From contig NZ_JAMFTH010000002.1 in NCBI RefSeq assembly GCF_024195295.1, forward strand, positions 186,001 through 250,000: 64,000 nucleotides of DNA, read 5' to 3'. The stretch's first letter is position 1. Each line of letters opens with the position of its first letter. Positions 7,485 to 16,222 of this stretch are shown here, piece after piece. The notes under the pieces are model-generated. The model had not been told where the DNA came from and did no database searches. It was given only the letters and a program-made list of their open reading frames with translations. The translations under genes and the position numbers were made by a program. Origin of the DNA: Gilvimarinus xylanilyticus. Lineage in GTDB: Bacteria > Pseudomonadota > Gammaproteobacteria > Pseudomonadales > Cellvibrionaceae.

Positions 7485-9255
7485 GGGCTGTGGAGTTACT
7501 CGACAGCACTTGCATTGTCTGGGCGCGCCCGGACTGCAATTGATAGCTCGCCTCTTTAATCGACGAAACAAACTCCCACTTGGCCTCTACCCGCTCGCGG
7601 TTTATATCCAGCAGTAAAAAGCCGCGATCTCCGGCGTTTAGGTATTTAAGTCCCGCCACCATATCGACAATACCCTCCTCGGTCTGCGCATAGGCGGAGG
7701 CCGGGATGGCCAAATACTCCTCCAGCCCCGGCGAGCTAACCGACGAGGTCGCCAGCTCCACCCCCACAGGCGTGCCTTCGGCATTGGCCAACTCACTGGC
7801 CCAGGCGTTGTGGGTATCGCCCGCTAACACCACCAGACGGGCGTTGGCCTCGCGGGCGATAGCGTAAACCGCCTCGCGCGCAGCGCCGTAGCCATCCCAG
7901 GCGTCCAGGTTGTAAGGCACCGCCGGTGCCTGCAGCAGGGCCAACACCTCGGGCGTTAGACGACTTTGATTGGCCTGCAGGTAAGCCAGCTCGTCAGCGG
8001 TTAAGGTGGGGTCACCCGCCTCGGCGCGAGCAGCCAGTTGCGCCAGCACGCCCAACTCGGCGTATTCGGGTATCGCCAGCTGTTGAGTGGCGATGGCGAA
8101 GGGCAGGTACATCTGCCCCATCAGTACCTGCTGGCCCAGCAGCTGCCAAGTGGCGCTGGAGCTGACCATGGCCGAGCGCAACCAATCCAACTGTTGTGCC
8201 CCCAGCAAGCTCCGCGATGGATCGTTGATATCCCCGAAGAGCCCTTCAAAATCGAAAGCGCCTGTGCCGGCATCAAAGTAGTCGGTCATCACCAAGGGCT
8301 TGGCGCGCGCTTCGTTGCGGGTATCCAGCATCAGCAGATTAACCAAATCGCCCCACTCGAACTGGCGGTAAATACTGGAGGGCATGGCCAAATCTTCATC
8401 GCTGGCCGCATCCAGCGGACGAATGGGCAGCCACTCAAAGTAAGCGCGCATGGCGGCCAGCTTGCGCTCGTTAAAGTCGCCCTCGCCTTCGTTATGGTTT
8501 TCGGCGCCGCCAATGTAGGTGTCGTTGGCGATTTCATGGTCGTCCCACACCACCAAAAAGGGCGCGCTGGCGTGCACCGCCTGCAGGTCGGCATCGCTAC
8601 GGTACTGGGCGTAGCGGGCGCGGTAATCATCCAAAGCGAAAAGCTCGTTGGCGGGCTGCGACTCGCGGCCCATAGCGGCGGCCTGCTCTGAAGCGTAACC
8701 GCCGGGGCCATACTCGTAAATGTAATCCCCCAAATGCAACACTAAATCCAGATCGCGCTGGGCCAGCTCGCCATAGACATGGAAGTAACCGGCGGGATAG
8801 TTAGAGCAGGACACCACCGCCAGCTTTAAATGCTCGCTGGTTAAATCCGGCAGGGTGCGGGTTTTACCCACAGGAGAAACCGCTGCGGCGGTGCGGAAGC
8901 GATAATAGTAATGGGCATCTGGGTTTAAATCGCGAACGTCCACCTTGACGGTAAAGTCGCGGGCAATGTGCGCCTCACCCGAGCCCTGGGCCAGTAAAGT
9001 TGTAAAGTCGGCGCTGTCAGATACCTCCCAGCTTAAACGAACACTCTCGGCGCCGGAATCAGCGGGCGTAACGCGCGTCCACAAAATCACACTATCGGCC
9101 AGCGGGTCGCCCGAGGCGACACCATGCTCAAAGCTTCCAAAACCGAGCGAATCATCGTCATCGCTGCCACAACCGGACAGCGCCGTGGTGACATACAGCC
9201 CACCCAAACCGAACAGACCATTGCGAATAAAACCGCGCCTGGATACATCTGGCAT
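7477..9255 (-). CDS. phoD: PhoD-type alkaline phosphatase, Tat-exported, probably lipid-anchored
   Basis: 592 aa from the ATG at 9255, chosen because AGGAG lies 7 nt upstream and the protein then opens with a twin-arginine motif, SRRGFIRNG (Arg6, Arg7), followed by a lipobox LSGC (Cys29). The N-terminal fibronectin-like domain (GVASGDPLADSVILWTRVTP) precedes the PhoD metallophosphatase domain: VVSCSNYPAGYFHVYGELA, LVLHLGDYIYEYG, LVVWDDHEIANDTY, LGQQVLMGQ and VVLAGDTHNAW. PhoD enzymes hydrolyse phosphomono- and diesters outside the inner membrane using Ca/Fe. A consensus Pho box (9299-9316) precedes it, fitting phosphate-starvation control. It follows aqpZ on the same strand. Stop codon overlaps the convergent DUF3300 gene. 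Confidence 0.92.
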   Translation of the reverse strand: MPDVSRRGFIRNGLFGLGGLYVTTALSGCGSDDDDSLGFGSFEHGVASGDPLADSVILWTRVTPADSGAESVRLSWEVSDSADFTTLLAQGSGEAHIARDFTVKVDVRDLNPDAHYYYRFRTAAAVSPVGKTRTLPDLTSEHLKLAVVSCSNYPAGYFHVYGELAQRDLDLVLHLGDYIYEYGPGGYASEQAAAMGRESQPANELFALDDYRARYAQYRSDADLQAVHASAPFLVVWDDHEIANDTYIGGAENHNEGEGDFNERKLAAMRAYFEWLPIRPLDAASDEDLAMPSSIYRQFEWGDLVNLLMLDTRNEARAKPLVMTDYFDAGTGAFDFEGLFGDINDPSRSLLGAQQLDWLRSAMVSSSATWQLLGQQVLMGQMYLPFAIATQQLAIPEYAELGVLAQLAARAEAGDPTLTADELAYLQANQSRLTPEVLALLQAPAVPYNLDAWDGYGAAREAVYAIAREANARLVVLAGDTHNAWASELANAEGTPVGVELATSSVSSPGLEEYLAIPASAYAQTEEGIVDMVAGLKYLNAGDRGFLLLDINRERVEAKWEFVSSIKEASYQLQSGRAQTMQVLSSNSTALT

Positions 9256-9261
9256 CTGACT

Positions 9262-9285
9262 ACTCCTGCGAATAAAAGCAGGAGT
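9262..9285 (-). promoter_or_regulatory. Inverted repeat enclosing the ribosome site of the PhoD-type gene
   Basis: Arms ACTCCTGC (9262-9269) and GCAGGAGT (9278-9285) pair over 8 bp. On the minus strand the arm nearer the start contains the AGGAG ribosome site, so RNA that includes both arms would hide it. A transcript from the Pho-box promoter would start near 9276, inside the loop, and escape this. Confidence 0.5.
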
Positions 9286-9298
9286 ATCCGCAATGCCG

Positions 9299-9316
9299 GT
9301 GACAGGTAAATGACAG
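9299..9316 (-). promoter_or_regulatory. Pho box upstream of the PhoD-type gene
   Basis: Minus-strand CTGTCAT TTAC CTGTCAC matches the PhoB tandem 7-mer repeat with 4-nt spacer. A -10-like GATACT (9283-9288) begins 10 nt further on, the usual geometry of PhoB-activated promoters. Confidence 0.8.
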
Positions 9317-9343
9317 CCCGGCGAGCGCCGGGGGCCCAATGAG

Positions 9344-10039
9344 TTAACGGCTGGCTTCTTCTTTGCCGATAAACCGATAAACCAGAGCGCCCAGGACCCC
9401 GCCGACAATAGGCGCCACCCAAAACAACCACAGCTGCGCCACCGCCCAATCCCCCACAAATACCGCGACACCGGTACTGCGCGCGGGGTTTACCGAAGTG
9501 TTAGTCACAGGAATGCTGATCAAGTGAATCAGCGTTAAACACAAACCAATGGCAATATGCGCCAAGCCCGCCGGAGCGCGTTTGTCGGTCGCGCCCATAA
9601 TCACAACCAAAAACATCATGGTCATAACCACTTCACATACCAGCGCGGCGGTAAAACTATAACCGCCGGGGGAGTGCTCGCCATAACCATTGGAGGCGAA
9701 ACCGGCACTCACATCAAAGCCCGCCTGGCCGCTGGCGATAACGTAAAGCACCGCCCCGGCCACAATGCCGCCCAACACTTGGGCAATAATATAGGGCGCG
9801 AGCTGCGAGGCCGGAAAGCGCCCACCCGCCCAAAGGCCAAACGAGACCGCCGGATTTAAATGACAACCGGATATATGGCCAATGGCGAATGCCATCGTGA
9901 GCACCGTTAAACCAAACGCTAACGAAACCCCCAGCAAACCAATCCCCACATCGGGAAAGGCCGCCGCTAATACGGCACTGCCGCAACCACCTAACACTAA
10001 CCAAAATGTTCCCACAAATTCCGCTGCATATTGTTTCAT
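9344..10039 (-). CDS. aqpZ: Aquaporin Z water channel
   Basis: 231 aa from the ATG at 10039, the same length as E. coli AqpZ and with the family opening [15 protein letters not shown]; an ATG 3 nt earlier is equally possible, with AAGGAA upstream. Six membrane segments and two NPA half-helices ([13 protein letters not shown] and [12 protein letters not shown]). The His in [12 protein letters not shown], the Thr before the second NPA and the Arg after it form the narrow aromatic/Arg filter of water-selective channels, so this is a water channel and not a glycerol facilitator. It lies 88 nt upstream of the PhoD-type gene on the same strand, with a Pho-box promoter between them. Confidence 0.95.
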   Translation of the reverse strand: MKQYAAEFVGTFWLVLGGCGSAVLAAAFPDVGIGLLGVSLAFGLTVLTMAFAIGHISGCHLNPAVSFGLWAGGRFPASQLAPYIIAQVLGGIVAGAVLYVIASGQAGFDVSAGFASNGYGEHSPGGYSFTAALVCEVVMTMMFLVVIMGATDKRAPAGLAHIAIGLCLTLIHLISIPVTNTSVNPARSTGVAVFVGDWAVAQLWLFWVAPIVGGVLGALVYRFIGKEEASR

Positions 10040-10247
10040 CATCAATTTCCTTATGTTCCCTGAAAACCGCTGGCGCGGGCCGCTAATCATTACCCCAAAC
10101 GCGGTGAAACGCCAGCTATATTATCCATAAAGGAATGCCTCAACCGCCCGAATAGAAGAATTGAGCCGGCAGCTGTAATCGGTTACACTTCGACAACCAT
10201 GACACCGATAATAAAAGGCCGGCAGCGTTCGGCGCCATGAGAGAATA

Positions 10248-11735
10248 ATGATGAGAACAAACCTAATCCGCGCAGTGGCCCTGGCATGGGCAGCCCTGGG
10301 CCTAAGTGCCTGTGGCAGCAGCGGTGGTGGCAGCGCGCCCACCACCTCGGGCAATAGCAGTCAATCCAGCACCTCCGCTATCAGTTCATCTTCCAGCGTG
10401 GCCAGCAGTGAGGGCAGCTCAAGCAGCGCGTCCTCAAACACCTCGTCCGCTGGCAGTAGCCTTACCGCGATCATCCCCAACGCCGCCAGTAACGGCACGC
10501 CCTACTGTCGCTACAGCGAGGCCGATAACGGCTGGGGCTGGGAGAACAGCCACAACTGTGTGGTATATCAATCGGCGGCCGATCCGGGCATTGGAGAATT
10601 TGACCACTGCAAAGTGGGCGCCGAGGAAATCGCTTACTGCGACAGCGGCGACAGCGATTGGCAGATAAACGGCAACCAGGTCTGCATCGCCCGGAACTTT
10701 TGCCCGGGCAACAGCGCCAAAACCCAAACCAGCCTGAGCCCTGAGTTGGTCACCCCCGAGGCCAGTGAAACGGCGCAACAGGTATTTACTTACCTGCACA
10801 GCATTTGGGGCGAAAAAATGCTGAGCGGCCAAATGGACCTGACCTGGGCAGACGACGTGGACATGCACCAGCGGGTATTGGACGATACCGGCAAATCCCC
10901 GGCGATTATGGGCTACGATTTTATGAACTACGGGGCCTACACCTATGGCTCTGGCCTGACCCAAACCGAAGAGGCGATTGAGTACTGGAACCAGGGTGGC
11001 CTGGTGACTTTTGCCTGGCACTGGCGCGACCCATCGGGTGAGACCAAAAACTTTTACGCCAGCCAAGACGATGCGAGCAAAAACGCCGCCTTTACCATTC
11101 CCGTGGCCAACGGCGAGCTGGACACCACCAGCGAAGCCTTTACCGCGCTTGAGCGAGACGTGGACCTGATCGCCGGCGAGCTGCAAAAACTGGAAAACGC
11201 CGGCGTGCCGGTGCTGTGGCGCCCGCTACACGAAGCCGCCGGTGGCTGGTTCTGGTGGGGCCGCGCACGCACCGACGGTGTCCCTGCAGGCTACGCGCAA
11301 ACTCTGCTGTGGCGCTATATGTTCCAACGTTTAACCGAGCACCACGGCCTGGATAATTTAATCTGGGTGTGGAACGGGCAAAACGCCATCTGGTATCCGG
11401 GTGACGACGTAGTGGATATTGTCAGCACCGATATCTACGACGGCGAGCGCAATTACGAATCGCAAAAAACTTTATACGAGGTCACCAAGGCCTATCCCCA
11501 CCGGGAAAAAATGGTCGCCTTAAGTGAGAACAGCAACATCCCCGACCCAGACGCCATGGCCGCTGACAATGCCTGGTGGCTCTGGTTTATGGTGTGGAAC
11601 GACGGCGCCCTGGACACCATGGACGACCACTCAAACAACTTCTGGACCGGCGAGTACTACAACACTGACGCTCATAAAAAGCATGTGTATGAGCATGAGT
11701 TAGTGATTACCCGGGATGAATTGCCGGAGTTTTGA
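10248..11735 (+). CDS. GH26 beta-mannanase lipoprotein with CBM10-type module
   Basis: 495 aa. Lipoprotein signal with lipobox LSAC (Cys22), then a poly-Ser linker (about residues 23-72) typical of Cellvibrionaceae enzymes. Residues 84-153 are Cys-rich with six Cys; GTPYCRYSEADNGWGWENSHNCV matches the CBM10 cellulose-binding fold, and a second, weaker half ends NGNQVCIARNFC. The GH26 catalytic domain covers about 165-490: acid/base Glu329 in WRPLHEAAGGWFWWG, nucleophile Glu427 in ALSENSNIPD, and VTFAWHWRDPSG lining the site. It probably cleaves beta-1,4-mannan or glucomannan at the cell surface, attached to the outer membrane. No partner hydrolase lies nearby. An ATG one codon later would serve equally. 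It converges with the PEBP gene. Confidence 0.93.
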   Translation: MMRTNLIRAVALAWAALGLSACGSSGGGSAPTTSGNSSQSSTSAISSSSSVASSEGSSSSASSNTSSAGSSLTAIIPNAASNGTPYCRYSEADNGWGWENSHNCVVYQSAADPGIGEFDHCKVGAEEIAYCDSGDSDWQINGNQVCIARNFCPGNSAKTQTSLSPELVTPEASETAQQVFTYLHSIWGEKMLSGQMDLTWADDVDMHQRVLDDTGKSPAIMGYDFMNYGAYTYGSGLTQTEEAIEYWNQGGLVTFAWHWRDPSGETKNFYASQDDASKNAAFTIPVANGELDTTSEAFTALERDVDLIAGELQKLENAGVPVLWRPLHEAAGGWFWWGRARTDGVPAGYAQTLLWRYMFQRLTEHHGLDNLIWVWNGQNAIWYPGDDVVDIVSTDIYDGERNYESQKTLYEVTKAYPHREKMVALSENSNIPDPDAMAADNAWWLWFMVWNDGALDTMDDHSNNFWTGEYYNTDAHKKHVYEHELVITRDELPEF

Positions 11736-11740
11736 TGTTC

Positions 11741-11765
11741 GCGTCAGACGTCGGACGTCTGACGC
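11741..11765. repeat. 25-nt palindromic GTCGGACGTCTGAC-type repeat, solo copy
   Basis: GCGTCAGACGTC and GACGTCTGACGC form a perfect 12-bp inverted repeat around one central base, in the short gap between the convergent mannanase and PEBP genes. Its right half is identical to the outer end of the repeat at 24671-24700. Placement suggests it can serve as a transcription stop, though no T-run follows. Confidence 0.7.
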
Positions 11766-11775
11766 TAAAAACAAC

Positions 11776-12324
11776 TTACCTTCCATACATCGCGGTAAAG
11801 CTGGCCTCGCCGATTTTATTGGCGTTAATCATAAAACCAATCAGCGCGGCGCTGGCGTTTTCGGGCACTTGCAGGGTGTCGGTGCCCAGCGCATACAGGG
11901 TAAATTCATAGCGGTGCGGCTCGTCGCCTTCGGGTGGGCAGGCGCCGCCAAAGGCTTTTACGCCGTAATCAGACGGCCCCTGTTGAGCGCTCTCGGGCAA
12001 GTTATTGCCGGACTCGGTGCCCGCGCCCGTGGGTAGCGATTGGACCTCGGCGGGGATATTAATTACCTGCCAGTGCCACCAGCCCGAGCCGGTGGGCGCG
12101 TCCGGGTCGTACACGGTTAAAGCGTAGCTTTGGGTGCCCTCGGGCGCGCCGGACCAGTTCAGTGCGGGCGAGACATTCTCGCCGCTGCAACCAAAACCGC
12201 TAAACACCTGAGCCGAGGTTAAGGTGCCACCGTCACTCACGGCGGGGCTGCTTAAAGTAAAGCTGTCGGCACTGGCATAGCAGCTGCTCGCCAGGACTAA
12301 CGCGGCAATCGATTGTTTCCACAT
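11776..12324 (-). CDS. Secreted YbhB/YbcL-type PEBP (Raf kinase inhibitor-like) protein
   Basis: 182 aa from the ATG at 12324, preceded by AAGGAGATAGTT, a strong ribosome site. The protein starts with a Sec signal peptide (MWKQSIAALVLASSCYASA). The phosphatidylethanolamine-binding fold shows as SPALNWSGAPEGTQSYALTVYDPDAP, then GWWHWQVINIPA, then GVKAFGGACPPEGDEPHRYEFTLYAL, which carries the conserved ligand-pocket Asp-Pro-Asp and Gly-x-Cys-Pro-Pro motifs of bacterial YbhB. Bacterial members have no established role; ligand-binding at an anion pocket is expected. Transcribed alone, converging on the mannanase gene. Confidence 0.9.
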   Translation of the reverse strand: MWKQSIAALVLASSCYASADSFTLSSPAVSDGGTLTSAQVFSGFGCSGENVSPALNWSGAPEGTQSYALTVYDPDAPTGSGWWHWQVINIPAEVQSLPTGAGTESGNNLPESAQQGPSDYGVKAFGGACPPEGDEPHRYEFTLYALGTDTLQVPENASAALIGFMINANKIGEASFTAMYGR

Positions 12325-12468
12325 AACTATCTCCTTGCAATAATGACGCGGGGCAAGGGGTACTTTAAAGGCTATCATCCCATTAAAGGCCCCGAACCTT
12401 GTATGATTGGGAAAACGAAAACTATACCGTTAAACACAGTTCACCCACCAGCCCCCGGAGGCTGATCA

Positions 12469-13536
12469 ATGACACTGTTAATTCTTTATATCGCTCTGGC
12501 GCTGGGCGTGTCGTTTTTGTGCTCGGTGGCCGAGGCGGTGCTGCTCAGCGTCAATTCGGCCTACTCGTCACTGCTGGAGCAAAGCGGCAAACGCTCAGGC
12601 AAGCTATTGGCCGAGCTCACCAAAGACGTCGAGCGCCCCCTGGCGGCCATTCTTACCCTCAACACCATCGCCCACACCATTGGCGCCGCCGGCGCCGGGG
12701 CACAGGCAACCATCGTATTCGGTAACGCCTACCTGGGCGTATTCTCGGCTGTACTCACGCTGCTTATTCTGGTGCTGTCCGAAATTATCCCCAAAACCCT
12801 GGGCGCCTATTACTGGCGGGGGCTCGCCCCCTTTACCGCCTATGGCCTGCACTACCTAATCAAACTGCTCTACCCGTTTATTCTAATGTCGGAGTTATTA
12901 ACCAAACTGATCACCCGAGGCGAGCGCGCCGGCACCGGACTGGACCGCCAAGAGCTGGCCATTGCCGCCGATATTAGCAGCGCCGAGGGGCACCTGGATG
13001 AAAACGAAAGCCTAGTGGTCAAAAACCTGCTGGCGCTTCGCAACACCACCATCCGCGAAGCCATGACCCCGCGCACCGTACTGTTTAGCGAAGACCAGGA
13101 GCACGGCGTAGAGGATTTTTTTGCCCGCCATAAAACCATTCCCTTCTCTCGCATTCCGGTCTACGCCGACGACCCGGACAATATTACCGGGGTGGTACTG
13201 CTCAGCGACCTGTTAATCGCCCAGGCCAAAGGCGACACCCAAATGCCATTGCAAGACTACCGCCGCGAGTTACCTGCCCTGCTGGATGCCATGCCACTTA
13301 CCCAGGCGCTGGAGGAGTTTTTACGCAAAAAGACCCATATGATTCTGGTGGTCACCGAGTTTGGCGATGTGCAGGGCATTATTACCCTGGAAGACGTGCT
13401 GGAAACCCTGCTGGGGCGGGAAATTGTGGATGAAAACGATAAGACCCGCGATATGCAGGAACTGGCTCGGCGTCACTGGCGCCGGCAGGCCAAGAAAAGC
13501 GGCGCCGATATAGAAGAAGAGCCCCCTACCGCTTAA
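12469..13536 (+). CDS. CNNM (DUF21) plus CBS-pair membrane protein
   Basis: 355 aa inner-membrane protein. The CNNM/DUF21 transmembrane domain fills residues 1-180 (LLILYIALALGVSFLCSVAEAVLLSV, then ILTLNTIAHTIGAAGAGAQ, then LTLLILVLSEIIPKTLGAYYW), including the SEIIPK motif. A CBS pair follows (IREAMTPRTVLFS to GVVLLSDLL; MILVVTEFGDVQGIITLEDVLETLLG). The C-terminal CorC/HlyC transport-associated domain is absent, so it ends shortly after the CBS pair with a charged tail. Relatives are implicated in Mg2+ or Co2+ homeostasis and resistance. GGAGG lies upstream of the ATG. Followed by a bidirectional terminator. Ion specificity cannot be read. Confidence 0.88.
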   Translation: MTLLILYIALALGVSFLCSVAEAVLLSVNSAYSSLLEQSGKRSGKLLAELTKDVERPLAAILTLNTIAHTIGAAGAGAQATIVFGNAYLGVFSAVLTLLILVLSEIIPKTLGAYYWRGLAPFTAYGLHYLIKLLYPFILMSELLTKLITRGERAGTGLDRQELAIAADISSAEGHLDENESLVVKNLLALRNTTIREAMTPRTVLFSEDQEHGVEDFFARHKTIPFSRIPVYADDPDNITGVVLLSDLLIAQAKGDTQMPLQDYRRELPALLDAMPLTQALEEFLRKKTHMILVVTEFGDVQGIITLEDVLETLLGREIVDENDKTRDMQELARRHWRRQAKKSGADIEEEPPTA

Positions 13537-13565
13537 CTCCCTATCTCTTAAAAAGTAGCAGGCAT

Positions 13566-13595
13566 AAAAAAAGCAAACCCGAAGGTTTGCTTTTT
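13566..13595. terminator. Bidirectional intrinsic terminator
   Basis: AGCAAACC, CGAA loop, GGTTTGCT with an A-run on the left and a T-run on the right. It lies between the convergent CNNM/CBS and cold-shock genes and can stop both. Confidence 0.9.
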
Positions 13596-13617
13596 AGGTC
13601 TGGCAAAATAAGGTTAC

Positions 13618-13824
13618 TTAAACAGCAACAATATTCTCAGCCTGAGGACCTTTTTGGCCTTGAGTTACGGTGAACTCAACGCGCTGGCCTTCGGCCAGAG
13701 TTTTGAAGCCAGAACCAGAAATGGCGCTGAAGTGAGCAAAAACGTCTGGACCAGACTCTTGCTCGATAAAACCAAAACCTTTTGCTTCGTTGAACCACTT
13801 AACGGTTCCTTGAACTGTAGACAT
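13618..13824 (-). CDS. CspA-family cold-shock protein
   Basis: 68 aa, a single cold-shock domain filling the protein: [17 protein letters not shown] contains RNP1 (KGFGFI) and DVFAHFSAI contains RNP2 (VFAHF). Members bind single-stranded RNA and DNA and melt RNA secondary structure. The ending [10 protein letters not shown] is typical of the family. AGGAT precedes the ATG. An untranslated stretch of more than 100 nt follows upstream, with a stem (GCCTG...CAGGC near 13860-13886) that may belong to a long csp leader. Which Csp paralogue this is, and whether it is cold-induced, cannot be told from sequence. Confidence 0.95.
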   Translation of the reverse strand: MSTVQGTVKWFNEAKGFGFIEQESGPDVFAHFSAISGSGFKTLAEGQRVEFTVTQGQKGPQAENIVAV

Positions 13825-14108
13825 AACAATATCCTGTAATCAAAAAAATAAGCGCCTTGCGCCTGCTAACCATAGCAAACCAGGCAGGAGTAGCAAAAAA
13901 TCTAGACGTATCTTTAAAACTGCAGGACGAGGTGTTACAAGTACAACTTCGAAGGCGGATCTAACGAGTGGTCAATTTCTAGCTGACTGGCACTGTATAG
14001 GGAATGTTTGCCTTTGTCTATCTTTATTTTGCGTATTTTTAAACCCCGTGCCGGAGGCGCCCAAGGGCGGTTTTACCCCCGGTTTCTTTGCGCATCCGGG
14101 CTACGTCA

Positions 14109-14423
14109 TCACTCTAAATCAAGACTTCCCTCGGTGTATTGCTGGTAGCCGGTATAGGGCAGCAACAGCGTATCCACCACCGCCGAGGCAATACCATCAA
14201 CCAGGTAATAACCCGCAAACCAATTCAGGTTGGCGCCTTTCGAAGGCGCGTGCAGCGAGCAAAAATCAAACGCGACCCCGCTGTACATTCGCGGGATGGA
14301 CGAGCAATAGGTGTCTTTGCGCTCTAAGTTGGCGGCGACGCTGTAATCCGACGAGCCAACCGTAGTCACCGAGCCACAGCCCGACACGCACAGCGACAAC
14401 GCCAATAAGGCAATTTTACGCAT
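14109..14423 (-). CDS. YceK/YidQ family lipoprotein
   Basis: 104 aa. Signal peptide with lipobox VSGC (Cys16): MRKIALLALSLCVSGCGSV. The segments PRMYSGVAFDFCSL and ASAVVDTLLLPYTGYQQY match the YceK/YidQ (DUF1375) family of small lipoproteins, where the DTLLLPYT motif is conserved. The function of the family is unknown; an envelope location is expected from the lipobox. GGGAG lies 7 nt before the ATG. It lies 77 nt downstream of the larger TPR gene start on the same strand but seems an independent small gene. Confidence 0.8.
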   Translation of the reverse strand: MRKIALLALSLCVSGCGSVTTVGSSDYSVAANLERKDTYCSSIPRMYSGVAFDFCSLHAPSKGANLNWFAGYYLVDGIASAVVDTLLLPYTGYQQYTEGSLDLE

Positions 14424-14500
14424 AATAACTCCCTGTCTTTGTGTTATTCGCAGTTCGTTTCGAACTCGACAGCAACCTTAAGTTCCCGCGGCGGTGTCCG

Positions 14501-16123
14501 TTAGCCGCCTCCCGACTCTGGACGGGTCGTCAACGCCACCAAGCGCTCGATAAATTCGGCGGCCTCAGGGTCGCCCAGCTTCTCTGCCATACGCGCACTG
14601 TCCAGCGCGCGATAGTATTGTTCCAGGTGGTAGAAAGTACCGGCACGCTCGGAATAGGCCACGGCATTGTCCGGGTAGCGCGCGATAACGTCGTCCCAAA
14701 AAGCGACGATGTCATCCAACCTCGCCTGGCGAAACAATGCAAAATCCAGCCAGCGGGCGTATTCCATATTTTCGGGTTTTAACTGGGTTAAACGTCTAAA
14801 CACGGCCTCGGCGGCTTCATTTTCGCGTAAAGCCAAGTACGCCAAGCCTTGTTTGAATTGGTTTTCCACATCGTATTTGGGCACCTCTTTCTCGATCATT
14901 GCCTGCGCCAAGCCGTTATCAGCATTCTTCAGCTCGGGATGGCCGTAATTGCGAAAAAGCCGCTGGCGAAACTTCTGTATATATTCATCCGTGGGGTCCA
15001 GGGCGTAAGCGCGTTCTATATCCGCCAAGGCATCGGCGTAACGACCAAAATAATAAAGCGCCTGAGAGCGCCAATAGTACTGATCGGCATAGTCGGGCCG
15101 CAGATAAATGGCCTTGGTGAGATCATCAATCGCCAGCCGATCTTTATCAAGCCGGTAGTAGGCTCTACCCCGGTATGCATAAGCCACAGGGTTGGGGCCA
15201 GACTCCAGCGACTGATCAAACGCCTCAATAGCAGCCTGATACTCCTTATCAAGGTAAAGCAGAGCGCCTTTCTCAAAACTTTCGTAGCCTGCCAACTCTT
15301 TTAACTTGGGGTTACCCGTGTCTTGTACAGGTACCTCTGCGACAAAATCCTGAATCTCTTGCCACGAGCCTCCCCAACGCGGCGACAGCCCCAGAATATA
15401 GCCCCGTCGCACTATATAGTTTTGGGGGTACTGGTAGTTTGCTTTGACCAAAGCACTATAAGCTTTTTCCTGATCACTGCCCGACCTGCCCAGCGCAGTA
15501 ATCAGATAGTAAGCCACAATCGCCCGGTTATTGAGTGCCAGTGCCTGTTCCACATCTTCGTAAGCGTGGGCAAACTCTCGCTCCATTCCCGCAATCTGAT
15601 CGCGGCTGGTATCGCTGATAAAACGATTGCCGCGCTCGCTCCAGCCACGCGCATAGCGACACATGGCTCTGGCTATGTAGGCTTGGTAGCTCTCGGGGGA
15701 AGCGGCGACCCAGGCATTTAACGCTTGCAGCATTTCGTTGGTAGGGACTTTAAAGGCGTAATACGCCGTTCGCAGCGCAAAGTCCTGACTGTTATCTCGC
15801 TCGACAGCCTCTAGGCCCGCCTGCAACACATTGTTAAGTTGCGAGTACTCACCCGTGCGCAGTAAATGGCGCAAATACAAGGTTTCGCTATAGGCCGGGC
15901 GGCTATAGGCAATATCGTCGGGGTCTATCGCCGGGCGAGAAACAAGCGTTGGTTCGTTTGCAGACGTAGACGCGGCAGAGGGACTTGATACCGGCGCCTC
16001 AGCCTGCTGCCCCGGTGGTGGTTTATCACTGTAGTGGGTTCGACCGTTTTCATCGGTCCACTGATACAACTGCGCGGCGGCAGGCACACCTAGAAAGATT
16101 AAAAATATTAAACACAGTCGCAT
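14501..16123 (-). CDS. Secreted DUF4124 and TPR-repeat protein
   Basis: 540 aa from the ATG at 16123, which has GGAGG at 6 nt; the in-frame ATG at 16129 would leave no spacer. Sec signal peptide MRLCLIFLIFLGVPAAA, then a DUF4124 domain (QLYQWTDENGRTHYSDKPPPG), then TPR repeats over most of residues 60-530 (for example YRLDKDRLAIDDLTKAIYLRP, YFGRYADALADIERAYALDP, RARYPDNAVAYSERAGTFYH region). TPRs are protein-protein scaffolds; DUF4124 is a small periplasmic beta domain of unknown job. A periplasmic scaffold is the best description. No clear operon partner. Confidence 0.8.
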   Translation of the reverse strand: MRLCLIFLIFLGVPAAAQLYQWTDENGRTHYSDKPPPGQQAEAPVSSPSAASTSANEPTLVSRPAIDPDDIAYSRPAYSETLYLRHLLRTGEYSQLNNVLQAGLEAVERDNSQDFALRTAYYAFKVPTNEMLQALNAWVAASPESYQAYIARAMCRYARGWSERGNRFISDTSRDQIAGMEREFAHAYEDVEQALALNNRAIVAYYLITALGRSGSDQEKAYSALVKANYQYPQNYIVRRGYILGLSPRWGGSWQEIQDFVAEVPVQDTGNPKLKELAGYESFEKGALLYLDKEYQAAIEAFDQSLESGPNPVAYAYRGRAYYRLDKDRLAIDDLTKAIYLRPDYADQYYWRSQALYYFGRYADALADIERAYALDPTDEYIQKFRQRLFRNYGHPELKNADNGLAQAMIEKEVPKYDVENQFKQGLAYLALRENEAAEAVFRRLTQLKPENMEYARWLDFALFRQARLDDIVAFWDDVIARYPDNAVAYSERAGTFYHLEQYYRALDSARMAEKLGDPEAAEFIERLVALTTRPESGGG

Positions 16124-16222
16124 CACCATCCTCCATGAAACTTCGCGCTGTTCAATTAGCGTCCTGTCAGTATAAATCGATTTATATAGCCAAACCAACG
16201 GCCGTGATCGTTATCATGAACT

